Positions 10,244 through 22,113 of a stretch of DNA of 64,000 nucleotides are shown in pieces. Position 1 is the stretch's first letter, and the number at the start of each line of letters is the position of its first letter. A model generated the notes under the pieces. The model had not been told where the DNA came from. It worked only from the letters and a program-made list of their open reading frames with translations, and ran no database searches. Origin of the DNA: Paralvinella palmiformis (lineage: Eukaryota; Annelida; Polychaeta; Terebellida; Alvinellidae); contig JAODUP010000116.1 of NCBI GenBank assembly GCA_025642065.1, positions 257,001 to 321,000 of the forward strand. Reading direction: 5' to 3'. A program made the translations under genes and the position numbers.

Positions 10244-11050
10244 TCAGTGTCTCGTCGTGGAGGCGCCATTTCTGTCGTACGCCTCAAAGAACGACGCGAT
10301 GGCCATCACGCCCTGCTTACATACGTTGACAGGTGGCGTTATGAGTGGGTTACCGTCGACCACCGATGAGACTGTGTACGTCTTGCCCCAATCCAGATAG
10401 CTCAGCTTGACGATACTTCGCGGCAGTGACTTGATGTTATTGTCGCCTATCCAGAGCGTACGCAGCTTCTTCACGTCGCCGATCTCTTCGGGAATCGTGG
10501 CAAGGTTGTTGTGGAAGACGATCAGCGTCTCCAGGTTGCGCATATTCCGGATTTGCGGCGGCAGTCGCGAGATGTAGTTGTTGCAGAGGTCGAGGAAGGT
10601 CAGACCCTCCAACTCACAGATCTGCGATGGGAAGAGCTTCACCTCGTTGTTGCTCAGGTGAAGGCTGGTGAGGTTCTTCAGGTGGCCGAAGTTCCGAGGA
10701 AGCTCGGCGAAGTGGTTGTTACTCAGCGACAGCCGCTCCAGATTGCTGAGCAGACATATCTCGTCCGGTAGCTCAATCATCTCGTTGGTATCGAGCATCA
10801 GGACACGAAGATTGATCAGCTGACCGATGTACGGAGAGACGCCGGTCAACTTGTAGTAGAGGCAGGCCTCGCGTTCCGGACTCATGTCGAGAACCTCGAG
10901 TTCGGTGAGGAAGTAGACCTCTCTCGGGATGTGCGACAGATCCTTGCCCCTCATCTTCAGCTTATTGAGACTCTTGTAGATCGGGTCGTCAGTGACAATT
11001 CTAAGTTTCAGCTTGTACAGCTTACCTTGGTCGACCGTTTCCGTAGCCAT
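10244..11050 (-). CDS. Leucine-rich-repeat protein, single exon, 268 residues
   Basis: This is the only long intact gene in the window. The first in-frame ATG is at 11050 in a strong initiation context (GAAAATGG). The frame is open further upstream, but only from a GTG with a stop at 11129-11131, so 11050 is the natural start. After a short N-terminus (residues 1-27) come about eight or nine 23-residue leucine-rich repeats of the SHOC2/LRRC type, for example LERLSLSNNHFAELPRNF and LTFLDLCNNYISRLPPQI. A cap-like end follows (VDGNPLITPPVNVCKQG), closing with SFFEAYDRNG. There is no signal peptide or membrane segment, so it is probably a cytoplasmic protein-binding scaffold. It resembles small LRR proteins such as LRRC10/LRRC30, but I cannot assign an orthologue. 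The gene is visibly richer in GC than its surroundings and has no intron. Confidence 0.9.
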   Translation of the reverse strand: MATETVDQGKLYKLKLRIVTDDPIYKSLNKLKMRGKDLSHIPREVYFLTELEVLDMSPEREACLYYKLTGVSPYIGQLINLRVLMLDTNEMIELPDEICLLSNLERLSLSNNHFAELPRNFGHLKNLTSLHLSNNEVKLFPSQICELEGLTFLDLCNNYISRLPPQIRNMRNLETLIVFHNNLATIPEEIGDVKKLRTLWIGDNNIKSLPRSIVKLSYLDWGKTYTVSSVVDGNPLITPPVNVCKQGVMAIASFFEAYDRNGASTTRH

Positions 11051-12480
11051 TTTCTCTACCGGCACACGCGATCCCGAAACTTCGAGGAATCTATCGGCGT
11101 TTGCTTCCAAACGTCGGTCCACAAATATCTAACACGCGATCTGACTAGAATAATATCAGACAAAAACACAAAAGGTCTAGACTTGGCTCTGATTTAGCGG
11201 TTCTCATAACGCTGTATATATCCGATAAACAAACGATGTTTTGATAGCGTTGGTAACCGTGTGTGTGTGTGTGTGTGTGTGTTAGTTGTATACCTCCTCG
11301 CTAACTTCTCGCCTTATAGGCAGCATTTTACTTGACTAGTCCCGGCTTCTATTCTAGTAAGATAAGATGAGACACCATAGACGACGTAAACAGATCATTC
11401 TACTCACGACTAGTATTCATTGAAGTCGCCTCCTAGTACAAACAACTGACGACCCTTTACTGGTCGATTGCTGTATCAACGCAGCACGAAGACGTCTCAC
11501 ACTCGAACGACAATAAATACTCAAAGGTCTTATAAGTTGTGTTTACAGATCCGGACAAAAGCTCAATTTTTCTCCTCCTGGTCTCGATTTTAATATCAGA
11601 CTAAAAACCAAATCACAGTTTTCCTGTTTGCGTTGCGTCGACGGCTATCTAACTAGCTCATATAGCAAACAAATCATTTGGCGTGGTTTGGTTGAGCTCT
11701 AAGCCAGACATTGGCTCAGTTTGGTCTCGTATTATACTAATTAGAACGCTGTATTCTTCTGTAGTACAGCTGTACGGTAATTCTGTCGCGTGCTATACGG
11801 TTAAGTGTCGACCTATTACTCCGATCATTCGTATAATTCGGTATGTGCGTGCTAACACCGTGATCCGCAATCCGGTTAGGTATTTAGGTGTAAACAAAAC
11901 CTCCCCCTTCCCGGCTCTCTTCCGTATAGTCGTGTATCTGAGTGACTGGCAAGTATATTTTATTATAATCGTCTTATTGATTGTTTCTTCTCTAATCGCT
12001 GTGTTGTGTTTGAAATGGTCCCCGTTTAGGCAAATAAATGGCGTAAACACAGCTTATTGGCATAAGCTGAATAAGCTTCGATTTTGTGTTAGCTCTGTGG
12101 TATGGCACATGGAGTACTTGGTATGTCGTGTTTGGATTAGCATATATAAGAAGATAATAACAAAGGTTTCTCGTTCGTAATCCGAACGTTGATCAGATCG
12201 TTCATAGCCTATGGAGTGCCATTTATAATTTATCACGTGATCTCGTATTTTATGAGGCTATCACTATATGGCTATTTAAGTGAGTACGATATCAGTAATT
12301 ATCGGGTGTTATCAATTGGTGTTTATGTTGTCCTTCATTCAGATATACGTAAGTGTTATCAAGTGTTCTATATTATAGTATAATTGTTTACCTCGTCGGC
12401 AGCATAGTAAGTTATACAAAACACAACAGAAATAATCAGGGTGATGTGAGATTGCTGTCATTGTTGGACTATAGAAATTG
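11051..12480. other. Upstream region of the LRR gene with a long stop-free plus frame
   Basis: The region would hold the minus-strand LRR promoter and 5' UTR. A (GT)n tract lies at 11259-11282. On the plus strand 11683-12180 is free of stops for 165 codons and includes one hydrophobic stretch (YFIIIVLLIVSSLIAVLCL), but it opens with GTG and has no ATG until near its end. No family is recognised. A first exon or an accidental frame are both possible. Confidence 0.4.
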
Positions 12481-12496
12481 TACTTACATTATGAAG

Positions 12497-12498
<2 letters not shown>

Positions 12499-12570
<72 letters not shown>
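12499..12570. repeat. Compound (AT)n(GA)n microsatellite
   Basis: About 19 AT units (12499-12536) pass almost directly into 15 GA units (12541-12570). This is one of several loci in the window with the order (AT)n then (AG)n. Confidence 0.95.
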
Positions 12571-12572
<2 letters not shown>

Positions 12573-12599
12573 AAACAAAATGTGGGATTTGAGCAACAG

Positions 12600-12745
12600 G
12601 GCGGCTCCGCCATCTAGTTGGTAGGGCATTGGACCACAGATCACTACCACCTGAGTTCGAATCTCGGCGTGGAGGGTGTTTCATCTTTGACTTCGCTTCA
12701 TTACATTTGGAGGTCGCTCGGCCCATTTAGCCTACCATTATTCAA
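12600..12745 (+). mobile_element. tRNA-derived SINE, family B copy 2
   Basis: The head carries an A-box-like CTAGTTGGTAGGGC and a B box GAGTTCGAATC (12653-12663). The family signature GGGTGTTTCATCTTTGACTTC follows, then ACATTTGGAGGTCGCTCGGC and CCCATTTAGCCTACC. It is the best-preserved copy of family B. It sits directly upstream of, and probably truncated, the FLYWCH-MULE element that begins at about 12776. Confidence 0.8.
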
Positions 12746-12775
12746 TCAAGAATTGGTGTGTGAATTCCCCCCCCC

Positions 12776-13850
12776 TTTCTCTCATGAAGGTTATATGTAC
12801 ACTAAGAAGTACGCCCAGAAGAACGTCAGATGGGAGTGTGCCAATCGCTATGCATTTAGTTGTAAAGGATGTCTCACTATAGATGATGAGGCAACTACTG
12901 CGTGATCAGATTGATTGATTAGAGTTTTGAGTAATCTTATATTTACTCATTTATTAACTCTTTTTCTCTTGTAATGGATTTTTAATCGATTATTATTAAT
13001 AGACATTAAAATATTAATTTTAGTAATTGATATCATTACTAAAGGTCATTTCATTTCTTATCTTTCCAGATGAAGACTGTTATCAGCTCCACACCACATA
13101 GCCATGATCCACAGGAGCATTCCGTTGCAGTGACCAAACTGCCTGCAACACTCAAGGAACGTGGGTTCCCACCGAACAAGGATCAGTCCACCTACGAGGA
13201 ACTGTTCACTGCCATACAAGACAAATGTACAGAGCTGTGATGTCATCCTTCGGACCCCAAGTCAACGTACATGGCTGCTTCTATCACCTAACACAGGGCA
13301 CATGGAGAAAGATCCAGACTCTTGGTCTTGTACAGCGATAAAAAGAAAAGGAGGATGTGAAACTCTTCTGTGGCATGTTAGATCGACTCCCCTTTTTATC
13401 AGTGGATGATGTTCCTGAGGGTATGACAAATCTACAGGAGCACACACTTGAAGGACTCGAACCTCTCCTGGATTCCTTTGACAACACCTATGTGTCTGGG
13501 GCCTGAAGTCGTATTCAGCACCCACAACTTCCAGATGGATCCATCCCTCAACTTAGGATGCGTCGCATGACTCCTATATACCCACCATCCATTTGGAATG
13601 TCAATTCCATTACTCTTGAAGGGGGATCAGGAACCAACAACATATACGAGGGATGGAACAACGCCTTTGCAAAGCTAGTTGGACATGCACACGCTACCAT
13701 CTGGAGAGCCATAGATAGCATTCGGAAAGATCAGGCTCAGGTTTCCACTGCCCATCTACGTGACCTACGTGGTGAGCCACCAGCAAAGCGTGTAAAACGC
13801 CACATCCACAAACTCCAGCCAAAGCTGCACTAACTGTGCACTGACAGGCT
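12776..13850 (+). pseudogene. FLYWCH zinc finger plus MULE transposase C-terminal part, decayed
   Basis: From 12783 the frame reads HEGYMYTKK, WECANRYAFSCKGCLTIDDE (to 12890). From 13070 it continues MKTVISSTPHSHDP. Joined in frame across 12891-13069 these give a full FLYWCH-type finger (W-x-C, C, H-x-H). A piece at 13240-13506 (with a stop) has VHGCFYHLTQGTWRKIQ, the conserved C-x2-H block of MULE transposases. The open piece 13558-13833 has TLEGGSGTNNIYEGWNNAF and TIWRAIDSIRKDQ, the usual MULE end. The first part of the DDE core is absent between 13237 and 13240, so an internal deletion has occurred. This is a DNA-transposon relic, not a host gene, although some animal genomes have domesticated such proteins. 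Confidence 0.75.
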
Positions 13851-14959
13851 TGACAACAGCAAGACTGTCCCAGACTTACTTAAGGGCGTTGGCCATTGTG
13901 TAGGATTTAAGTAAATAAAGCCGTTTTATATGTCAATACTAATGAAAATTATTGTTGGATAAAGTTTAATAAAAAAATACTAGTTCATGGAGTGGGGAAT
14001 TGTCCGAGTGGGGAATTGTCCAGTGGGGAATTGTCCGTTTACCAAAAAGAATGACATCTTATTCTATCGTGAATGATGCTATATTCTATCAGCATTTATG
14101 AGCTGCTGTAATTATTAGTTTATTATAAGTGAAACATAGTTATCTAATTTGTTTAGATGGACAATAACAGATTAATACAAACATTCATAATTATGTTTCT
14201 TATATAATTTGTGATTACAGCCATAAATTATTGGACGCTTTTAGGATCTGCATAATTAGGGACAACTTTAGGAAAGAGTGTGCTCTACTACAAACTATCT
14301 GGATGTGGGACAGTGCAATATCCATTTGTGTAACACGAGAGTCTCTTTGTCTTGTGTAGAACTCGGGAATTACATTTCTGGGTCTATTATGTCTCTCAAG
14401 TCCTATAGTACCTCCATGCCCAATAGTGAGAGTTTGCCTCATTACAGACTTCTATTTCTGTAAATTCATTATCCCACACCACATTCATCCGATCTCGCTG
14501 TCTTTTATTTCACCATCTATCCCCCTTGCTGATCCAGAATATATCACTGCGCTTTATAAAAACCCGGAATATACACTTTTACTATAGCACTCTTAGTAGT
14601 AGAAGCATCAGTTTATGGGGCTAAATGGTGGGCACTCTCAAAACATTTTACTGGACAATTGTGTGTGACAAAAAAGCCAGAATCTTTATCTTGGGTCTTT
14701 TATATTGGCTGACCTAGATTGTACATCTATATATTGGTGCTCAGATTGAGGAACTCCCAGGCAAATATCATCAGAACACTATTACAACAATATACTAGCC
14801 CAGTATGGATGTGATTCAATCAATACAGGAGCCTTGCCTTTTATTAGGGAATGGTATTTTCATATTTTATGGACACTACCAGTATTCAAATATTAAACAA
14901 CAAAAAACATTAAAGCACCTGGTAAGTCCAAGTATAGATTCCATAAAGAGGCCGCATCT
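13851..14959. other. Non-coding DNA after the MULE relic
   Basis: Apart from the tandem motif at 13991-14036 I see no recognisable gene. Open frames at 14215-14463 overlap on both strands, which suggests chance. AATAAA lies near 13914, about 80 bases after the MULE reading frame ends, and may be the old polyadenylation site of that element. Confidence 0.4.
13991..14036. repeat. Three tandem copies of AGTGGGGAATTGTCC
   Basis: The 15-base unit occurs at 13991, 14007 and 14022, with spacing of 16 and 15 bases. It lies 150 bases beyond the MULE relic and may be part of that element's terminal repeat, where short G-rich tandem motifs are common. Confidence 0.85.
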
Positions 14960-15075
14960 TTTTTAGTTGTTTAGCTTCGGCGTAGGATATACGACTGCCA
15001 CTAACACAGACATGATCCAAATTTGAACCCACAAGATGCAGGTTTTTAACCCAGTTCTCTAATCACTGTGCTATC
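14960..15075 (-). mobile_element. tRNA-like SINE head
   Basis: Read on the minus strand, the segment begins GGCTCCGATAGCACAGTGATT and contains a B-box-like GTGGGTTCAAATTT. It keeps a rough tRNA outline but the arms do not pair well, so it is a SINE fragment and not a tRNA gene. DNA from 15076 to 15779 holds only a (TA)n tract (15156-15187) and no gene. Confidence 0.55.
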
Positions 15076-15152
15076 GGAGCCAGGTTATAATTATATACAC
15101 CGTACTTGAAGTGCTTAAGTGCACAAGTATAATAAGTACTTGAACTCAACCC

Positions 15153-15189
<37 letters not shown>

Positions 15190-15779
15190 CGGCGTCTGCT
15201 GAAAATGCCTCAATCAAAAAAGATCCCCCCCAAGTGATATTTCCAATTAGTCAGTGATCACAGAGGTTTTGTTGACATTCTAAGTACAATTTCGTCATAT
15301 AGTGAAACTTGACATTCTGTTTTCAGTATCTTTGTAAAATTGTATTGTGTCTGGGCAAGTGGAGCGTACCAACTTCTCGTTCACATTGGCTTTTCACCTG
15401 CATCTGTCACGTTGTTTCAGATTATGTCTACAAAGTATTGCATATCTTACTTTAATTTTAAGAAAACCAGACAATTAAAATGCACATCAATGATGGAGCA
15501 ACATATGTCACAGTTAAGTGGTAAACTTACTCACTTAATATCAATCTGGTATGAAGCTGGTATAAACCGATCTCTATACTGGATTAAGATCTGCTGTGAT
15601 ACATCACAAAATTCTTCATTATTCTACACCCCCCCCTTCATGTAGCTATAGACGTTGTTAACTCGACAAAGATGGAATAGCTATACCAACAACAACAAAC
15701 ATGTCACGTGACATTGCGTAGGATCGATTAACTTCAGAGGTCCTGATTAAAAGTACGGATTTCACTTTTACGGCCAGTT

Positions 15780-15941
15780 TTGTGCACAAAGTAGGCTAAA
15801 TGGGCCGAAGGGCCTCCAAATGTAATGAGGGGGAATTGAAAGATGAAACACCCTTCTGACATAGTGCGACCGGGGTTTGAACATAAGAGCTCTTGATTTG
15901 TGGCCAACCGCGCTACCAGTTAGGCGCTGGAGACGCCATCC
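15780..15941 (-). mobile_element. tRNA-derived SINE, family B copy 3
   Basis: On the minus strand the head has CCTAACTGGTAGCGCGGTTGG and a B box GTTCAAACCCC. The body has the signature AGAAGGGTGTTTCATCTTTC, then ACATTTGGAGGCCCTTCGGC and CCCATTTAGCCTACTTTGTG. Alignment by eye with 12600-12745 is strong along its length. Confidence 0.8.
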
Positions 15942-17605
15942 CCAGATGCCTTTAAACTGGTTGAAACAATATTAATGTTTTTATTCACCTACTGTTGTCA
16001 TAATGTATTGACCTAAAATAGTCGCTTTATGTCGTAACGCCGACGTTTTGGATTTAGCATTTTATGTAACTTAATCTGTTGTTAAAGATTTAACATTCAA
16101 GAAATCTTATCATTGCAAATGGACAATTTGTTGCAAACATTAAAGTAAACGTTCGAGTGAAGCTTCTCCAGTTGCAATATATGCATAACTGTAATAAACT
16201 GTTATTAAGGGCTTTATGGCTAATTTAGCAAAAGAATGTTGGACATTTTAATGTCACTTGGCGAGTGAACAAACACAGTATGTCTTAGTACGAAAAATCT
16301 CTATTCTGTATTTAATCCTCTGATAAAGAATTTTGATTTTCTGTGCCAGTACCACACAAACACACAATCAGAAAAGCACAGATACTTGTAGAAAAGTCCC
16401 ATCACAAATTCGGCTAGATGATATACGTTTTTTAAATATTTTCAGGTCACATACACATACACACACACACACACATACATACAACATATAAGGTTATATG
16501 TTGTTAGGTATGTATACGTTATATGCGTATTACGGTCGTATATGTATTAACAACGTAACTTACAGCAGGTTAATCGTTCGAGGACTGTTTAACTTAGGAA
16601 GTGAGTTTGTTTAATTAATAATAATGAACCAGTTCACCATATAATCGATATATGTATCAAGTAAATCAACTAGCCAAAGTCCACACTATATATAGTCTCT
16701 TATAGAGATGTCGTCCAGTCACGTGATTGAATGACCCAGATTTTCTAACGCCATTCTTGTGTATACCTTGTCATACTGTAAGTACTGTGAGCCGAGTGTT
16801 AATATACACATTGGAGCGGAACTAACACCGTCATAAATCCTGAAATGAGTATCTTTTATTAATACGTATGTAGCAAAAGATCCGATTTCAGACATGCATG
16901 CGTCCATTTGCGTGCGTGTATTCATGCATGACGACCGAAGCGATATTTAGAAACACTGATTAAATGGTGCACTAAGACGATAGAGTGCCATATTCAAACA
17001 AACAAACAAATGGACAAATTTTGTACTCGCAGATAGCTCTCCATCGCTGGTCTGAAGTTCGACTGAAAACGTGGAAGGATTGAGCAGAAGGCGAAAATAT
17101 ATTTCACACTGCAATTTCGACAAAAAGTAACTTTGAATTAATACAAGGCTGCCAAGACCAAGGGTATTTGTCTGGGAGACTTATCATGTCGTGCGAGTAA
17201 TAATGAGTGTATATCATAGAACAGAGAACTATGACGACAGTAAGGTTTACTGCTGACCATCTAACATGTGGAATTAGTACGTTAGTGCTTTCTTTCATAG
17301 CAGCGGTGGTCTCAGGTGGGACACATGGATGACTGACCACTCACCAGGGAAATAAGATGATCAAGCCGAATAATTTTACTAAAGGATGAAATATCTCGCA
17401 CATACGAGCAGTACTGGAATTCGATCACACGACTTGTCCAAGCAAGCTGTTTATGGTAATAGCATATTACAGCTGACAGAGTCAAAATCTTACGAATGAT
17501 TTGAATATGCAACTGCAATTACCTACTCGTAACACATAAATTAACACAAACAGGTGACACTGATCAATAATAATAATAATAATAATAATATATCCTGTGA
17601 GATCT

Positions 17606-17695
<90 letters not shown>

Positions 17696-18069
17696 TTCAT
17701 TAACCACAAAATTGATGGGTTTGTTGGAATACGTATATCTGGTGATCAATTTTACCTCTCGGCGATAACACTCTGTTAGTCACTAACAACAGCTGCCCAT
17801 AGCCCCGTGTAATCCATCCATCCTCGGGTTAGCCTTGCCCTATCTCTGCCGACATTGAGTTGATGGTCAAGGCTGATGCACTGAAGTTCTTTATGACAAC
17901 TATAGCGACTGTAGCTGCTACTGCAGAACCCATCTGTTAAAGAAATATGGACATGTACTTTACGTCAATTGTTTCGTTTGGGTTTTCCGGTCTTTTTAAT
18001 GAGTATTATTTCCCCGGGGAGTTGCCCCTCAATCATATGACCTTGGTGTGACAAGCTCCGAGGCTAAAA
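15942..18069. other. Repeat-rich intergenic DNA with one SINE-like piece
   Basis: A (CA)n tract lies at about 16452-16481. A tRNA-like minus-strand segment at about 17305-17465 has a B-box-like GATCGAATTCC followed by ATATTTCATCC, the same arrangement as the other SINEs. A compound tract at 17566-17692 is listed separately. Overlapping open frames at 16719-17518 show no family motif. I see no gene. Confidence 0.5.
17566..17692. repeat. Compound (TAA)n, (CT)n, (TA)n microsatellite
   Basis: TAA units (17566-17590) are followed after a short spacer by about 28 CT units (17604-17660), which join directly to 16 TA units (17661-17692). On the minus strand this reads (TA)n then (AG)n, the same polarity as other compound tracts here. 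Long polypyrimidine DNA of this kind can form triplex structures. Confidence 0.95.
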
Positions 18070-18671
18070 ATAAAATCATTGACTCACTCCTTGCGTGAAT
18101 TTCCTAACTTTGGACACATCCGTGACACATCGTTGAAAGTGATTTCGTGTTTTAGCCCATTTTGAGGTTGTAATAAAATAATTCTGATGACTTAACATGT
18201 TCAGAGAGTGAATTGCAAAGACAGCAACAGAAAAGGCATAAGTCCCGGCATGAGTTTTAACCCTAGGTACAGACAACAAGTGAAAACCAGATAAACGGAG
18301 TTCTCTGGGCTTGGGTGCTAAAGAGAGCATAGAAAATAAACATGAAGTTCTCCGGAACAAAAGAATTTGATAGGCAATAGTACAGAGTTTGAAAATGATC
18401 CAAAATTGAACAGGGAGCCAGTGAAGAGCTTTTAGAAGTGGGGGACAGAATGAGAGAACCGAGGAGAACGTGTGACAACCCTAGCTAAGAAGTTCTGAAC
18501 ACACTGAGGTTTTAGAATATCCTTAGATGCGATGTAATAAAGAAGAGAGTTGCAGTAATCAAGCCTACTAGTAATGAGTGATATAGCAATGGTTTTGGCG
18601 ACTGAAAGAGAAATATAGCATCGAATATGGCGAAGGTAACGAATATGGTAGAAGCAGAAGCGACGTGTCAA
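18010..18671 (-). pseudogene. CR1/L2-like non-LTR retrotransposon, 3' part only
   Basis: On the minus strand the frame 18432-18671 reads YISLSVAKTIAISLITSRLD, YCNSLLY and QNFLARVVTRSPRFSHSVP. These are the post-catalytic region conserved at the end of CR1/L2-type reverse transcriptases. Further pieces in other frames (18076-18478) read RTPFIWFSLVV and KTHAGTYAFSVAVFAIHSLN, the usual C-terminus with frameshifts. The catalytic domain is missing, so the copy is strongly 5'-truncated. Its 3' flank contains TTTAGCCTCGGAGCTTGTCA, shared in part with 3590-3630. It belongs to a different subfamily from the copy at 4.1-5.75 kb. Confidence 0.8.
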
Positions 18672-18805
18672 TATCTCACACTATCTTAAAATTACAAACA
18701 TTTTGGAATTCTATTTGTAAGTCTATAACTGTACGTATAAACCTTACATAAGTATATACATTTACATTGTCTATTACCCTTCTTCCTGTGCTCCAAGGAT
18801 CTACC

Positions 18806-18808
<3 letters not shown>

Positions 18809-18859
<51 letters not shown>
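18809..18859. repeat. (AT)n microsatellite
   Basis: About 25 AT units. Predicted peptides across it are only Tyr/Ile repeats. Confidence 0.95.
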
Positions 18860-18860
<1 letters not shown>

Positions 18861-19620
18861 CTGACAAACATTAATAGTATCAGTGATTTGGTGTTTCTGA
18901 ATGTTGTTCACTTTAACAAAATATTTGGAACATACCACAACCAAACAATATTTATAATAAATTTTAAAATATGAGTAATATGATAATTCCATTTTTTAGT
19001 TGTAAATAATCGCACCTAAATGTCAACTCCCGAAGTCTGTGTATTAGATGAGTCTCCTTTTCTTTTCATATTTGGGTATAAATAAATATATGATATAAAG
19101 TACTCTATTTGTATAATATGTCTATGGATTTCAGAATGTTTTACCTATAAGAGAGCACCATTCATAGCTCTCCTCTCCTCGGCATTGTAAAATCCTTGGT
19201 TCTTGACAATAATGGGTGTGTCGTGATCTAATATTGTAGTTAAAGTTAACAATTACAATATTGTTCAACATCATAACTGATATTTAAGATTGTCCAAAAC
19301 TTTGATGTGGATAAATTAGTTAGAATATACACAACAAAGCCAACTGAGTCACAGGATGTTGGATAATGTGCACCATTATATAAATAACAAGCTTAAAAGC
19401 AACTCTCTGCGCGGACTTTAAAACTTGCTCTTACGGAGGGCTACTTGCACCTTCAGCTCATATAAATAAGGGTTTAGAATAATAATTTATTGAGTAAATA
19501 ATGTATTGGAGTAAATAATAAAAGTTATAAATATCACTATCACAATCAATTGCCGACATCATAGTCCCAACTAATGTCATATTCACCGCCGTTTAAGACT
19601 CTTTTGTCAGAATATCTACC

Positions 19621-19658
<38 letters not shown>

Positions 19659-19707
19659 AACAAACAAACAAACAAACAAACAAACACACAAACACAAACA
19701 CGCATTC

Positions 19708-19774
<67 letters not shown>

Positions 19775-22113
19775 AATTATAACATGTGATATGTCTTCTT
19801 GATATAAAGATCTGTAGATGTATAGGATATATTGTATCATAGTATTCAGCATTATATATTTGGCATTTCAATAAACTAAGGTAATGCCATGTTGAAATCA
19901 TATTGTTATAAAACTTATAAAAACATACTGACTCAACAACTAAAACAAATAAAGACGCACGCATGCACCGACCCACGCACGTGTTGTTTACTGCGAGCTG
20001 TGATATCAAATGGTATGTTTTACGTACTTCCGCTTTTGTACTTAGTCTGCATGTAGCCGCTTCCCTGTGGGCGTGACATATTTTTCGCGTACGACAAGCG
20101 GATTATCTATTCACCACAGGCTGATGAGTTGTTCAGACATATGTATAGGTCTACGTATACATGTATAGGTATGTGGAGGTGTAGAACGTTTTATATTTAT
20201 ATTGATGTATGTATAGTTTTATTTATGTATATGGAGGTATAGGTCTCAAAGGATGTTTAGATGTTGATGTTCTGCACCAGTGCCGTTATCTCAATAATAT
20301 TAACACATCAATGGCTCTGAATGTTGCCGACTTAACTAAATATAATGTGAAACTGGGGTAAGAACTACCCCAACTATCCTCACCCCATATACAGTCAGTA
20401 ACACTGCGAAATCTTTAAGAACCAGAACCAGTTGTACGCCTACCAGCTTCTATAGCCTCGTTCTGGCCCAGGAACGCTTGCCATGGATAAACTTTGACAA
20501 GTGTTTATAGATCCAGTCTATCTATATAATAATGTTACATGATGAAAGTAAGCCTTAATTGTGGATTAGAAAGGTTAGAATAACTATGTTTACGACTCCT
20601 CTGATGCCAACAGATGATCACGATATGATGGTATGTTATTCATTTAACAAACTGACGTCAACTTGTTTATTATTTTCCCTTTCCCTAAAAATCCACAAAT
20701 TGCCGAACCTTAAAATAAGATGTGACCTATATGTAGGATATCAAAGGACTACATTGAGCTAGAAGGATGCCTATCCTGGAGCACATTACGGACAAACATC
20801 ATGCATGTATTTGTCTGTAATAGATGTCAGCGTGGTGTCGGGATCGGTATAGATGACAGCCTGTTATCAGCTCAATTCTGAGATGTTCTTTGGACGTTTG
20901 TCGAACACGATCGATCTCGATTTACTGGACGTGGATATAAAATACTGAAGAGGTAGCTCAGCCCATCAGCCATTCATAAGACGGGGGACATTAAGTGGAA
21001 ATTAGGCCATGACCTTTGTATACAAACTGTCCTATTATTCTGGGGAAGGAAGCATCACTGGTTGGCTAGCATCAGCCAGAGCGTGATGCATTATATATTC
21101 GCGCTCCTGATAAATGATCGCTATTTCACGCCCAGTCGCCAACATATTCCTCTAATTAGACGCCTAATCGATACATTATTATTGATAGATTTTATCCCGA
21201 ACAGACACAACGAGCTATGGTAGGTTGTCTTCTTGATCATCTTTCACGGATGAAGATCATTGAGTAGATACCAATCAGTAAGATATAACCCGTGAAAATG
21301 TGTTTACATGTTAATGGAAAATCCATTATATATATATATATATATATATATATGGATAAAATGCTCAAGCTGCCGAGATGTTTTTGTTCTATTGTACCTG
21401 TAACATTCTTCTATTAATCTTTATTGAGTGATTATTTTGTTTAGAATTGGTGTTGGACATCAATCTTTTATTATCTTTATATTCTCGTCCTTGCTTGACC
21501 TTTAGATGGTCTATTTATAGATTTTCCGATAATGATCGAGGTTTTAACAAATCTAATTTTGTATTTTTAAATATGTTATGCCGGATTAAAAGTGGCCGAC
21601 ATTATTGTTTACAAAAAAAGTCGAACAATGCGGCGTTTTATTTGACTTCAGTGATATCTCCCAATATGGCATTATTATCGTATCAAATAAACAGCGATAT
21701 CGACTAAATGTCCTTAGTTTTTGGACACACCTGGGACAAATATTTGAGAGACAACTCATTAGTGAAATAAAACTATCTCAAACCTAGGACATCTCACAGA
21801 CATGCAAACCTCCATAAATATCAGTTTTGATTTGATAATAACGATTTTCATTTTGATTTCAATTGCTGATTGTGTTCTTTGTTACTGTCAAAAAATTCAA
21901 AATTTTACAAAAACAGACACATGAATGTCCCTTTCTTGGCCCAGAATATGTTGTTTACACTCAAATCTAGTTGAAGACTGAATATCTGCTACATATAACT
22001 GAATTAGATTAGCATAAGATTTATGAACTATCTATTTATAAAAATGTGTTTGGGTGAAGTTTGGGAATACATTTTACCAGATTCTATCTGAACCGTCACT
22101 AGACAATTATTCC

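Noticed and set aside
10244..11122. A longer LRR start at 11122
   Set aside because: The extra 24 codons begin with GTG, which is not a usual eukaryotic start, and an in-frame stop precedes it. The ATG at 11050 has a strong context.
10511..11197. Plus-strand frames across the LRR gene
   Set aside because: They are antisense shadows of a GC-richer coding region and show no family motif.
19593..20009. Long frames of Tyr-Ile and Cys-Val repeats
   Set aside because: They are translations of (TA)n and (CA)n microsatellites; similar artefacts occur at 17.5, 18.8, 23.2, 32.5, 36.2, 61.0 and 62.2 kb.
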